From NCBI GenBank assembly GCA_037954325.1, contig JBBMNZ010000026.1, positions 6,823,501 through 6,887,500 on the forward strand: DNA of 64,000 nucleotides, given 5' to 3'. Under the pieces are notes generated by a model. The model saw nothing but the letters and a program-made list of their open reading frames with translations, did not search any database and was not told the origin of the DNA. The stretch's first letter is position 1. The number at the start of each line of letters is the position of its first letter. The translations under genes were made by a program, and so were the position numbers. The DNA comes from Fistularia commersonii (lineage: Eukaryota; Chordata; Actinopteri; Syngnathiformes; Fistulariidae). Shown here in pieces: positions 9,860 to 20,319 of the stretch.

Positions 9860-12800
9860 GAGGGCCTATTACTCCGCCCGTTCACCCATCTAACAGAGAG
9901 TATGTTGTTGGTTTCCCTGCAGCAGTTGAGGTAATAGTCAGGCCGCTCTCTGTTCCTGGCAGCACCGTCGGCTTCAGACCCACAGAGACCCTTTCATTTG
10001 AGCAATCGAGTGCATTACAAATTTCCTGAATGACGTTCTTTTAGCTCACAGGTCAGCGTGGCTCAAGAGGAAAAGCGGCTGTTTGCTATCGCCAAAAGTT
10101 ATCGGTGTATAAGATAGCGTGACGCCGTCGACGTGATACTCCAAAGGGTTTCGTGTTCCACGCTTGAACGCTTGAAAGTGAAATTCTTTTTTCGAATTCT
10201 CTCAGCAAAACGGAGACGTCTACCGACGATGGCCTGAGTGCCGACCCGCCGAAGGTGGTGAAAGTGTTCAACCGCTCGCTGCTGTTTGACTGCGTGTCAC
10301 GCGGAGACCCCGAGGCCCTGGACGGCCTTTTGGAGTACCTGCAGAGCAACGACAAGAGACTAACAGACGAGGAGTTCAGAGGTAGACGTGACGCAAGTTC
10401 CGTAACGCTATCTGTGTTTTTTACCGCCAAAAACAGAGCAAACATCACACACTTCATCGTAAAAGCCCATTGCATCGAAACACAAAGTGGAGGAAAAAGT
10501 GCAAAGGGCTTTGCCTTTGACCCCGTCTTGTTCCCCCCCGTTCCTTCTTTCTGCTTTTTTTGGCTCAGTCAGATGGACGCGAGCAGGAAAAGCTGATGAT
10601 GTCAGAGTCTTTGCGCCACCGGGGACACGCAAGGAAGGCTTCCTGTGTGTGTTTTATGCTTCTCACGGGGAGCGGACAGAAGTCACAGCAAACTGTCACG
10701 TCTTTGAGAGTTAAACGGGGGACAAAGAGACTACGAAAATTCCCAGTGTCTAAAAATAGAATATTTGACTCCGACCTACGTTTCACATAACTTTACCATA
10801 AAGTCACAGACTTGCCGTTTTTTTTTTCTTCTTTTTTTCCCGCCAGAGCCGACCACGGGTAAGACGTGTCTTCCCAAAGCCCTCATGAACCTTTATGGCG
10901 GGCGGAACGACACCATCCCGCTGCTGGTGGACATTGCAGAGAAGACGGGGAGCCTCAGAGAATTCATCAACACGCCTTTCAGAGACGTGTATTACAGAGG
11001 TATTGACCGCAGTTAGGTGCAGTCAGGGGAGGCAGGAGAGGCAGTGCCTCACTTGCCAAAAAAATGAAAAAATGAATTAAAAGGTTATATTTATCAGTGA
11101 TTTGAACTGTAAAGGTATTTTTCATTTAACTTCACCAGTTTCAGATTTTTAGTTCAAAATCGCAGGCTTTTCACATTTACTGCTCAAATACTGACAAGAG
11201 ACGTGCGGTGAGGCCGCGGGCTGCTGAGCCTCAACCTAGATTGCGCAATGACGGCTGAAAGTTGGCACGCTCTGCACTAAGACCGTATTGCCCTCTCTGT
11301 ATGTCGCTATTTAAATGTTTAAACACTTTTGCTGTAGGAACTACACTTCCAATTTAGTGTTTTTTTGTCAACAACAGAATCTGTGTTGCTAGTTTCTTGT
11401 GCTCAGCGATCATAAAAAAAAAAAAATACAAAGAGTTTCTAAGTGAGGCACGCAGTTCTCCTGCCTCAATGTAGGGGGCGCTCATGATTCCAGGAATTCT
11501 TCTTGCACTCCTCGGCTGCAGAATACATTGACAGCAAGCTGGGGTTGGTGAATAACTACTCTACTCTGTAGGGTTCATATATTTGTAAATCTGATAGTGA
11601 AGTCACTGCCTCACCAGCCATGAAACTCACTGCTAGCAAATAATAGCAACTCTCATATTCTACGGGCCTGTTTTATTTTGAGTTTCAAGGATTTTCTTGA
11701 CCAAACAATAGTTTAGTTTGGGAGGGCTGCCGGCACCACTTCCTCAGCTGAGGTAGAGCTGGTGAAGGATGACGTTTTGTTCCTGGGCGAGGCCCGATAA
11801 AGGAATGTTTTAATCATGATTGCGGTGTTAAGAAAGTTGCAAATGATCCACTTTTGTGTTTCTAGGTCAGACGGCGCTGCAGATCGCTATAGAGCGACGC
11901 TGCAAGCTATACGTCGAGCTACTGGTGGAGAAGGGAGCTGATGTCCACGCGCAAGCGAGGGGACGTTTCTTCCAGCCCAGAGATGAAGGGGGCTACTTTT
12001 ACTTTGGTAATAACCTTTCGTCAGAGCGGAACGTAGATACAACAGTGCAGATGAGGACTGGGACTTACGCAAGAACTCCCCAACTTTAAGCAATAAACCC
12101 CGAGGGCTTGGAGGGAAACGGTTCAGGAAATCTGCTCCAGTATTTTCTGTCTCATCTGGTAGTAATGATGTGGTTTGTCTGGCCCAGTTGCGACGTCACC
12201 GGTCGCAGGACCGTTCTCACTTTTAGCTCTGTAATGTATTACGCAGCAGCTTCCTCCTGAAAATAATGTAAGTAACATTTTTCCTGGCACACGCCGCAAA
12301 CCCCTTTCAGGTTGCGGTCGTGCAAACACAGCCGGTCGGCAGCGATCAGCTCCACCTTAGCTCCACCTTTCATTTGAAGTATCAGACAGGGAGTCGCCCT
12401 TAGTGGCGCCCCCGAAACTAGCGAAAAGGATAAGCATCGAGTCGTGCGCTCAGTTAACGCGTCAAATGAAAGGTGTCTGTGTTCTGTTGTGGAAAAAATA
12501 AACATTAAGAGCTGGCGTCAGAAGGTAGAAATCGCAGCTTGTCAACTTGAGACAACACTGACCTCTTCTGGTTTCTTTGAATTACACCACCTACTCCACC
12601 GTACGGTGTCCCAGAAAGTTACCATAAACAATATGCCATTCTAACCCCATGGAGTTCATCAGACTGAAAATAATTGATTTGAGTTTTTCTCTAAAACCCA
12701 AAAAAAAGGTGGAATTTTTCTTCGTTATCAACCTTTTTTTTTTTTTTTTTTTACCCAATTATAGCAATTGTTCATGTGATCACAGTCATGTGTTATACTC

Positions 12801-15800
12801 CTGGCTCATCTCAGAGGAGATGATTTCTATTTGCACTTAGCATGGTTGTCATTCCCAAATCCCAGCGTGTCCAGGCACAGTGTGAGTAATTTGCCGCGGA
12901 GCTTTGCAGTGAGGTGAACAGGAACCTGGCAGGGCTGATGGCTAATGGGATTTAGACTCACGCTAACACTCTGCATGCACCCGTGCAAATCCGTGAAGAG
13001 GAGCGTTTCTATGTGAGGTGACAAAGTAATCTGTCACCCATAGCAACGGCTCATTTTCAGCAGCTGCTTTTGGCACTCTGGCCCCATCGCGCCCCTCCCT
13101 CTAACAACTGCTAATTGTGCTGTTTTCATTGCGGGGATTTAAGTCAAATCTTTGATCCATGTTTAGTATGCCTTGCAAAAACATACAGAAGCCGGCGACG
13201 GTTCTTAATTATCTCTCCTGTTGATTAGCTTATTTTTAAGATGAAATGCAGTTTCCTTGATCTCCTATGAATTCAGACGCTTCCCCCCTCTCGTTTTGCA
13301 GGTGAGCTGCCGCTCTCATTGGCCGCTTGCACCAACCAGCCCGACATAGTGCACTACCTGACCGAGAATCCGCACAAGAAGGCCGACCTGCGGCGCCAGG
13401 ATTCCCGTGGAAACACAGTCCTGCATGCGTTGGTGCACATCGCGGACAACACCAAGGACAACACCCGTTTCCTCACAAAGATGTATGACCTGCTGTTAAT
13501 CAAGTGTGCCAAGCTTTATCCAGACTGTAGCTTGGAGACGGTGCTCAACAACGATGGCATGTCACCTCTCATGATGGCGGCCAAGCTGGGCAAGACAGGG
13601 GTACGGCTTGAAAAAATTGAAAAGGAGAAATACAACACATTACAATAGACTTTTCTCATCATTGCATACCTTTATACTAATGAAACGCTCTCTTCTGAAC
13701 CCGAGTAACAAGGTGTTTTGCGCGGAAAAACAAAATGCCAAAGTAGTTACTCACTAAAGTAACGTAGGAAAAATGCAAGAATAGGAGAAACATATTTGGA
13801 GGAATGAAAGCGGTGCAAAAAAAAAAAAAAAAAATCAAAATGATCAGAGGCTGTCCAAAATATGTTTGGAAAGCTCACGGAATTCCTGACAACCTCAGGC
13901 AGACCATTTCGAATCCTCAAGGCTCTGGCCGCAATGCTCTGTCTCCGCTAGTTTTAACTTAAATCATCAGATCGGTTCAGGTATTTTGAATAATGACACA
14001 GTTGTTTGCCGAGAACCGTCTGTTCGATCGGCAGAAAGAAAAGCATGGTAGCGCAATCTGACTCTATAATGTCTAAGTAAGTTCTCCGTATATCTCCAGG
14101 TTTTTAAACACATCATCCGGCGTGAGGTCAAAGATGAGGAGGTCCGTCATCTCTCGCGCAAGTTTAAGGACTGGGCCTACGGGCCGGTGTACTCCTCCCT
14201 CTACGATCTGTCTTCCTTGGACACCTGCGGGGAGGAACCGTCCGTGCTGGAGATCCTCGTCTACAACAGCCGCAACGAGGTAAAAAGGAGAATATCGACG
14301 CGAAATACAGATATACGGCAGGCTGGCGGGTTTTGTTATTGAGGCAAAAATGCAACATAATGCGCGTGGAGTCTTTAGGACAGGAGTGGACAAGTGAATG
14401 CAAATAAAGGTCCAGACGTAAAATGGCAGAAATACAGTAGAAGCAGGCCTACCGAATAAAACGGGAAGTAACAAATAGCAAAAAAGGAATTCATCAGTGG
14501 AAAAAGAGAAATCCGATGTGCATATTTGGACTGTAACACCAGCACTGGTTATGGAGAGGGAGCAAATCATGAAAATCATGAAAATAAGCCCCCCCCCCAA
14601 AAAAAAAAAAAATTAAAGATTGACAATGCCACATAATTTTGGATGTGTATATCCAAATATTTCCAAATTCCACATGCAGTTTGGTTTGACGGTGAAGCAG
14701 AATGATGATGTGTCGTGTAGTCATAACCCAAACAAAACAAGTCAATGTTGGATTCCGTTGTCCGCAATGGATGCGGGTTCATCCGAAACAAAACACATTT
14801 GTGTTTGATGCGTCGATTCATCTGATTTCCTTGTTACCCCCTCAATGACTATCGACCTTCTGGTCCTCCGCCCAGAACCGCCACGAGATGCTTGCGGTGG
14901 AGCCCATCAATGAGCTGCTGAGGGCCAAGTGGCAGAAGTTCGCCGCCGTCACCTTCTACATCAGCGTCGTGTCCTACCTCATCACCATGTCCACTTTCAC
15001 CCTGGTGGCGTATTACCACCCCAGGCAGGAAGAGGTGAGTTTAAAAAAAAACGCTTGGAAATAGCACGTGTGTCCAGATTGATGTGTTATTATTAAATTG
15101 TTACAGACCGGGCGTCGCGCGAGCATTGTTTTCTTTTTTGACTTCAATTTAAAGAGTAGGGAAAAAAAAAAAAAGAAAAAACTGTGACCACGAGTGAAGG
15201 AGAGATTCAGTGCCTGAAAGGTCAAAATCAAAAAAGTCCATGCCCAATCTGAGAGGAACTACGTATAATCATTCTTTAATAGAAGCTCAAGAAAGCATCC
15301 TGCAGGCTAGGCTAAAATAACACTCACAGCCACTCAAACAATGGCAGCATCTTCCAAAAAACCAGCAGTGTGGCGAGGATCACTAGTTACAACCCGCTTC
15401 TCCGTTGACGGACGAACCGTAGAATAACAACCGATTCACCATCAGATTCATTTCGAGATTTGAATCGTTTCGGGATCGAACGACACCGACCCAATCGAAT
15501 CGGCCCGATTGTCGGTAAACATTCTCTGTTTCCCCCCCGCAGCCCCCGTACGCTTACACGACATCCAGCGACTACTTGCGCCTGGTGGGAGAGATCATCA
15601 CGTTAGCATCTGGAATCTTCTTTCTCCTTACCAACGTGCGTCAAGGAGTTGGAGTGCTCGGCTCAATTGTCGGATCACTGATTGCTCCCTTAAGTCTCCC
15701 GCTCATGGCTTCCGTTCAAATCTGTAATGAGTTTGTTGCTGCCTGCATGGAAATGTTTCTTCTGCTCTTTGCAGATTAAGGACCTCTTCCTAAAGAAGTG

Positions 15801-18800
15801 CCCCGGGGTAAAGTCTTTATTTATGGATGGTTCGTTTCAGCTGCTGTAGTAAGTCTATGTACCCCCCCGCCCACCCCGTCCCCCCCTTCTTCCTCACCTC
15901 TGCTGTAGCTCTCGCTGACTTTTGCCTTCGGCAAATTTGGCATCCTGTTAATTGAGTCATCTAATTAATTCCTCAACCCTCCTCCCTGCCATGTTTTATA
16001 GTTTACATCTTTAATTAAACCCATGATCCAAACAAAGAGCTGGGAAATGTTCAGCGCCCCTCTGAATATGTTGATTTAAATCATTAGCAACATGGTTGTA
16101 ATGTCTACATTCTGTTAAAATGCCAAACGCCGGAGATCACCCCGCGCTACAGACTACAGGGCCCGAGCCGCGACCTCGGTGAATATTTTCTCTCTCCTTC
16201 TCCCAGCTTCATTTACTCCATCCTGATCATCGTCACAGCGGCTCTGTACCTGTCCAGCATTAAGGCCTACGTGTCTGTGATGGTGTTCGCGCTCGTCCTG
16301 GGCTGGATCAACACTCTTTACTTCACCAGAGGCCTGAAGCTTACCGGAACCTACAGCATCATGATACAGAAGGTTAAAAGAGGACTCAACAAACGCTTTA
16401 AACTCTCAAGGGTTATCATAAATTCTTCTGAAAAACAATATTTTGTTCCCAGATTCTTTTCAAAGACCTCTTCAGATTTCTCCTGGTGTACGTGCTCTTC
16501 ATGATCGGCTACGCGTCAGGTAAGCTGCGTTTCGTCTCCCGTGCCGAACGGGGTTAGACGGGAACCGTCACGGGTTATCACGTTTGCGGACGACGTTGTG
16601 ATCTACAGCGAGAGCAGGGAGAGCAGAGGGAAGTCTCCAGAGGGGAATGAAGGTTCGTCGCAGCAGGACAGAATATGTGTGAATGAGAGGAACCCAAGTG
16701 GAACGGTGAGGCTGCAGGGAGTGGAGATAAAGAAGGCGGAGGAAACGTGTTCAATGAAGTTGGAACGTACGGAGAAAAGTGGTGAGGATGGAGAGGATCA
16801 GGAATGAGTCCATCAGAGGGACGGCGGATGTTTGGACACTGTGGAGATGAAGTCAGGCGGAGGGATGATGAAGATCTTGGTAGAAGGATGCTGGGGTTGC
16901 AGAGAACAAGGTTTAATGGAGTAAGATGATTCACTGTGGCTTTCTGAGTATCATAAAAATCAGGCAGATGGGATCAAATTTGCTAATTTAACCAGTGGCG
17001 AGCATTTCAATAAACCTACTGATGCACAAATCTGTGTTTCCTATGTTTGTGATCTGCAGCCCTCGTATCTCTGCTCACCGTTTGTCCCCCGGCGGGCACC
17101 GAGTGTGAGGGCGGTTGCCCGTCTTACCCCAAGTGCAGGGACCCGGACACCTTCAGCACCTTCCTGCTCGACCTTTTCAAACTAACCATCGGGATGGGGG
17201 AGCTGGACATGATCCACAGCGCGCAGTACCCGGCCGTTTTCCTAATTTTGCTGGTCACTTATATCATCCTTACCTTTGTGCTGCTGCTCAACATGTTGAT
17301 CGCGTTAATGGGGGAAACCGTGGGTCAGGTGTCCAAGGAGAGCAAGAAGATCTGGAAGCTTCAGGTGAGCCGGGGGTGTCGTCAGACTGCCGGCGGGTAT
17401 TATGTCATAACTAAAACATTTTTTTTTATTTTTTTATCCTGTAGTTTATTGTTGGGCTAATAATAATAAAAAAAGAACCCTCATTTCGGTACAATCAATA
17501 CATTCATTTTGGCTGCAGAGTGAGAAAGCCCAAAGGTTACAGAGCCATGATCCGAAACGTCGGGCCTGATAATATGTGCGCCAGAGGAAACTCTGACATT
17601 TAAGTGAAGTTACCTAAAGTAATAGTTCACAGAGGAATAAAAGTTATTATATACGCTCACGGTCCAAAGTCGATGGACGATTGACGATTCACTGGGGGTT
17701 GTTTCACAGAAATACAGCATCACCGGGTCGATTCAGAAATCCCAGAGGACATTGATCAATTTTCAGACGTAATAAAGCCACGGGGGAGTTAAAAATTAAA
17801 AAACAAAACAGGCTTCATTGTGCTCTTCCCGGTTTCCGAACGCCAAGATCAGAAGAGATCTGTCCGAGCCCGTTCAGCTCTCTCAAGGTTAACTCACAAT
17901 AGTTTTTTCAGCGCATGTGACCTGACCGCAGGCAGGACTGGTGGGAATTTTTTTTTTTGTCGCTTTATTGTATTTTAAAAATGCTACTGGTTCACTTTGA
18001 AAAGAAGCTTTTTTTTTTTCTTTTTTTCTTTTTGTGAAACTCAAATTTTTTTGCGCATTTTAAAAACTTCACCTGACATCTCCATCTCCAAATTATCCCT
18101 CAACGGTTGAAGAGGTAAAAGAAAAAAATGACAACGACAAAATAAAACCGCGATATTCGGTGTTTACTGGATTAGCCGATACGCCAGGGGTGGGCAAACT
18201 TTTTGGCTCAGGGGCCGCATTGACTTTTAAGATTTGACAGATGGGCCGGGTCACTGCAAGATACGATACATGTATATATATAAAAAAAAAAAAAAAACGG
18301 ATTTGTGAATAGTACATATCAGACTCATCTGACATTTGCTTTGAAAATAAAACCAGCTTGGTTTTGAAGGCTCTAACATTTGCTTGCATTTCATGCACAA
18401 ACCGTTTTTCACATCCAGCTCATTTATGTGTCAGTATGTCCACAGTAAAGGCTAAATCCGTGCCAATGTGTCAGTCAGCTCAGGAAAATTCTCAAGTGTT
18501 CTCAAGTAGCTCCAAAAATGAAATAATCTCCTGTTGGAGCTCCAACATTCATTGATCCAATCATTCAATCATGTACCAATCTTTGGCGGGCCGGATTAAA
18601 AAGACCAACGGGCCGGATGTGGCCCGCGGGCCGTACTTTGCCCACCCCTGCGATACGCCAATGTCAGCTAAAACAATGACCTAACCTTTACGACCTCTGC
18701 TGTTGGTGTGTATTGTCAGTGGGCCACCACAATCCTGGACATTGAGCGCTCCTTCCCCGTCTGCCTTCGCAAGTCGTTCCGAGCCGGTGAGATGGTGACG

Positions 18801-20115
18801 GTGGGAAAGAACTGGGACGGCACGCCCGACCGACGCTGGTGCTTTAGGTATTCTGCGTGACTCACTGCTCCTCTGCGATGCCAATGTTTGTTTCCTCTGG
18901 TGTTGAGAGTTAACCGCAGGTGCGTTTAGTTGCGCATCATCCTAATGTAATCCCTGTCAAGTCAAATTTGGCAGACGAGCTCGACGCTGATAAGCGTGTC
19001 ACCAGGGTGATAAGCGTCTCGGTATGATTAACATTTTATTAACCTAATGCGCGCCGGGAGAATTCAATCGCAAACTGGAAAAAAGCTGAAGTTTGTCGCT
19101 TCTAAAGCAATGTCACCCACATTGGGTGACATTGTACGTATGTATATGTATACGTATATGTATATGTATATGTTTATGTCTATGTATATGTATACACACA
19201 TATATATGTGTGTAATATATATATATATGTGTATACATGGAATTTTCCTTCGGCCAAGAGGTTAAATAACTGAAGAGTCAGGACAAACACACACACACAC
19301 ACACGTATACATACCGGAACATAAATATGCAGGATTGTCTCAGAAAATTAGAATATTGTGATAAAGTTCTTTATCTTCTGTAATGCAATTACAAAAACAA
19401 AAATGTCATACATTCTGGATTCATTACTGAAATATTGCAAGCCTTTTATTATTTTAATATTGCTGATTATGGCTTACATCTTAAGAAAAGTCAAAAATCC
19501 TATCTCAAAACATTAGAATATCATGAAAAAGTAATTTTTGTTTTCTTAATTGCATTACAGAAGATAAAGTACTTTATCACAGTATGGAGACGGTCCTGTA
19601 TAAATCAATAAAATGAATACATTCATTTTAAGAGTAGCTCGCAAGCCAAAAAAGTATGGGCATCCATGTTTTAAAATATCTGAATAATCTTAAGTAATCT
19701 CAATACTGAAATAGACGCAGTAGCGTGATAACATTTGACGACAGGAGCATCTCATCTTTCTTTGTTCCTCCACAGGGTCGACGAAGTGAACTGGTGCCAC
19801 TGGAATCAAAACCTGGCCATAATCAATGAGGATCCGGGCAAGAACGAGACCTGCCAGGCCGGCGGGCTACAGCAGAGCATCAGAGGCCTGCGGAGAGGTG
19901 AGACGCGCGGCGGCGCTTCATGAATAAATGCACATACATCATGCGCTCTCATTGATGACATGCTGATTCATTCACACGCAAGAGGAGGAAAAAAAGCCTT
20001 TTCATCCCTTTCAGACCGCTGGTCCACCGTGGTGCCGCGGGTGATGGAGTTAAACAGGGGCCCTCGGCCTCGGGATCTGGTGATAGAGATGGAGCCCCTG
20101 ACCTCCAGGCACTGA
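9122..20115 (+). CDS. trpv4: TRPV4 cation channel, fifteen coding exons (start exon uncertain)
   Basis: TRPV4 is a tetrameric calcium-permeable plasma-membrane channel gated by osmotic swelling, warmth and lipids. Exons: 9122-9552, 10206-10381, 10847-10999, 11866-12006, 13302-13600, 14100-14279, 14876-15034, 15543-15635, 15775-15848, 16207-16372, 16453-16519, 17060-17364, 18720-18847, 19776-19897, 20015-20115. All are GT-AG and phase-consistent, giving 864 codons plus stop from 9122 (human 871). In order: acidic N-terminus, basic KRRRKK lipid site, six ankyrin repeats, S1-S4 with the YS pair in S3, S4-S5 linker, pore helix and filter GMGE, S6, TRP box IWKLQ, and a calmodulin region near LRRDRWSTVVPRV. 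The frame at 9122 is closed upstream by TAA at 9095 without any ATG, so translation must start in an earlier exon. Oddities: the GMGE filter, no turret sequon, no proline-rich segment, and a short C-terminus. Confidence 0.96.
9606..9635. repeat. (GT)n microsatellite in TRPV4 intron
   Basis: About 15 dinucleotide units with a CGCG interruption, shortly after the donor of the exon ending at 9552. Confidence 0.9.
9826..9855. repeat. (AC)n microsatellite in TRPV4 intron
   Basis: Fifteen AC units, complementary to the GT run 200 bp upstream in the same intron, so the two could pair as a hairpin in the pre-mRNA. Confidence 0.9.
11020..11645 (+). mobile_element. Unclassified interspersed repeat, copy B, in TRPV4 intron
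   Basis: Same family as 5101-5643 but in the opposite orientation. Homology begins at TCAGGGGAGGCAGGAGAGGC about 22 bp after the donor of the exon ending at 10999. It runs through GTGAGGCACGCAG near 11443 and ends around CTGCCTCACCAGCCA at 11606-11620. This copy carries about 100 extra bases near 11480-11590 and an A-run at 11414. I could not see a clear target duplication at its ends. Confidence 0.75.
12007..13301. other. TRPV4 intron between exons ending 12006 and starting 13302
   Basis: The intron contains a second CTCF-resembling word near 12394-12412 (GTCGCCCTTAGTGGCGCCC) that fits the consensus less well than 7544-7558, and a T-run near 12737-12752. No other element was recognised. Confidence 0.4.
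16546..16930 (+). mobile_element. Non-LTR retrotransposon (LINE) reverse-transcriptase fragment
   Basis: The translation contains VITFADDVVIYSESRE, the FADD catalytic-box region of a LINE reverse transcriptase. It is followed by recognisable pieces of the same protein: ICVNERNPSGTVRLQGVEIKK, NESIRGTADVW and DLGRRML. The match is broken by deletions and stops, so this is a dead, truncated copy lying in the TRPV4 intron just after the S5 exon. The clade cannot be fixed by eye. Confidence 0.8.
18177..18658. mobile_element. hAT-superfamily MITE with intact 8-bp target duplication
   Basis: The element spans 18185-18650 (466 bp). It begins CAGGGGTGGGCAAACT and ends TTTGCCCACCCCTG, giving a terminal inverted repeat of about 14 bp. 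The 8-bp word CGATACGC flanks it exactly on both sides (18177-18184 and 18651-18658). TIR sequence and duplication size are those of hAT elements. The interior has no transposase and is rich in GGGCCGG words near both ends. It lies in the TRPV4 intron upstream of the exon at 18720. Confidence 0.93.
19136..19240. repeat. (ATGTAT)/(AT) simple repeat
   Basis: An irregular tract of TATG, ACAC and AT units of about 100 bp in the TRPV4 intron, followed at 19285-19305 by a short CA run. Confidence 0.85.
19326..19602. mobile_element. TA-flanked palindromic MITE, internally deleted
   Basis: The left end GCAGGATTGTCTCAGAAA and the sequence GTGATAAAGTTCTTTATCTTC are mirrored at the right end (reverse complement starts ACAGGACCGTCTCC and has GTGATAAAGTACTTTATCTTC). 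TA dinucleotides flank both ends (19326-19327, 19601-19602), as in Tc1/mariner-type insertion. This matches a palindromic repeat I recall as widespread in fish, in which both arms are full length; here the right arm is shortened. Confidence 0.8.
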
Positions 20116-20307
20116 CGCCCCCGGAAAAAAGGACTCGCTTCTAGTCCAGGGACAGCAGAGGACCATTAACGCTCAAACGCTCGGTCGCCGCGGACATTTA
20201 AGAATCGTCCGGGCGGCGTGCACACAAAACTGGACGTGCGATGCGTCAAACAATCTCACGCGGAGATGGTAATACCAAGCCTGCAATAGGCAGCGGCGAC
20301 GCGCTGT

Positions 20308-20313
20308 AATAAA
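20308..20313 (+). terminator. trpv4: TRPV4 proximal polyadenylation signal AATAAA
   Basis: First AATAAA after the TRPV4 stop, about 190 bases downstream. A second AATAAA occurs at 21279-21284 and would give a 1.17-kb 3'UTR. Which is used cannot be decided from sequence. Confidence 0.5.
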
Positions 20314-20319
20314 CTAATG

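Noticed and set aside
16541..16807. LINE-like open frame as a host gene
   Set aside because: It is a decayed reverse-transcriptase fragment within an intron, with no start, end or conserved continuation.
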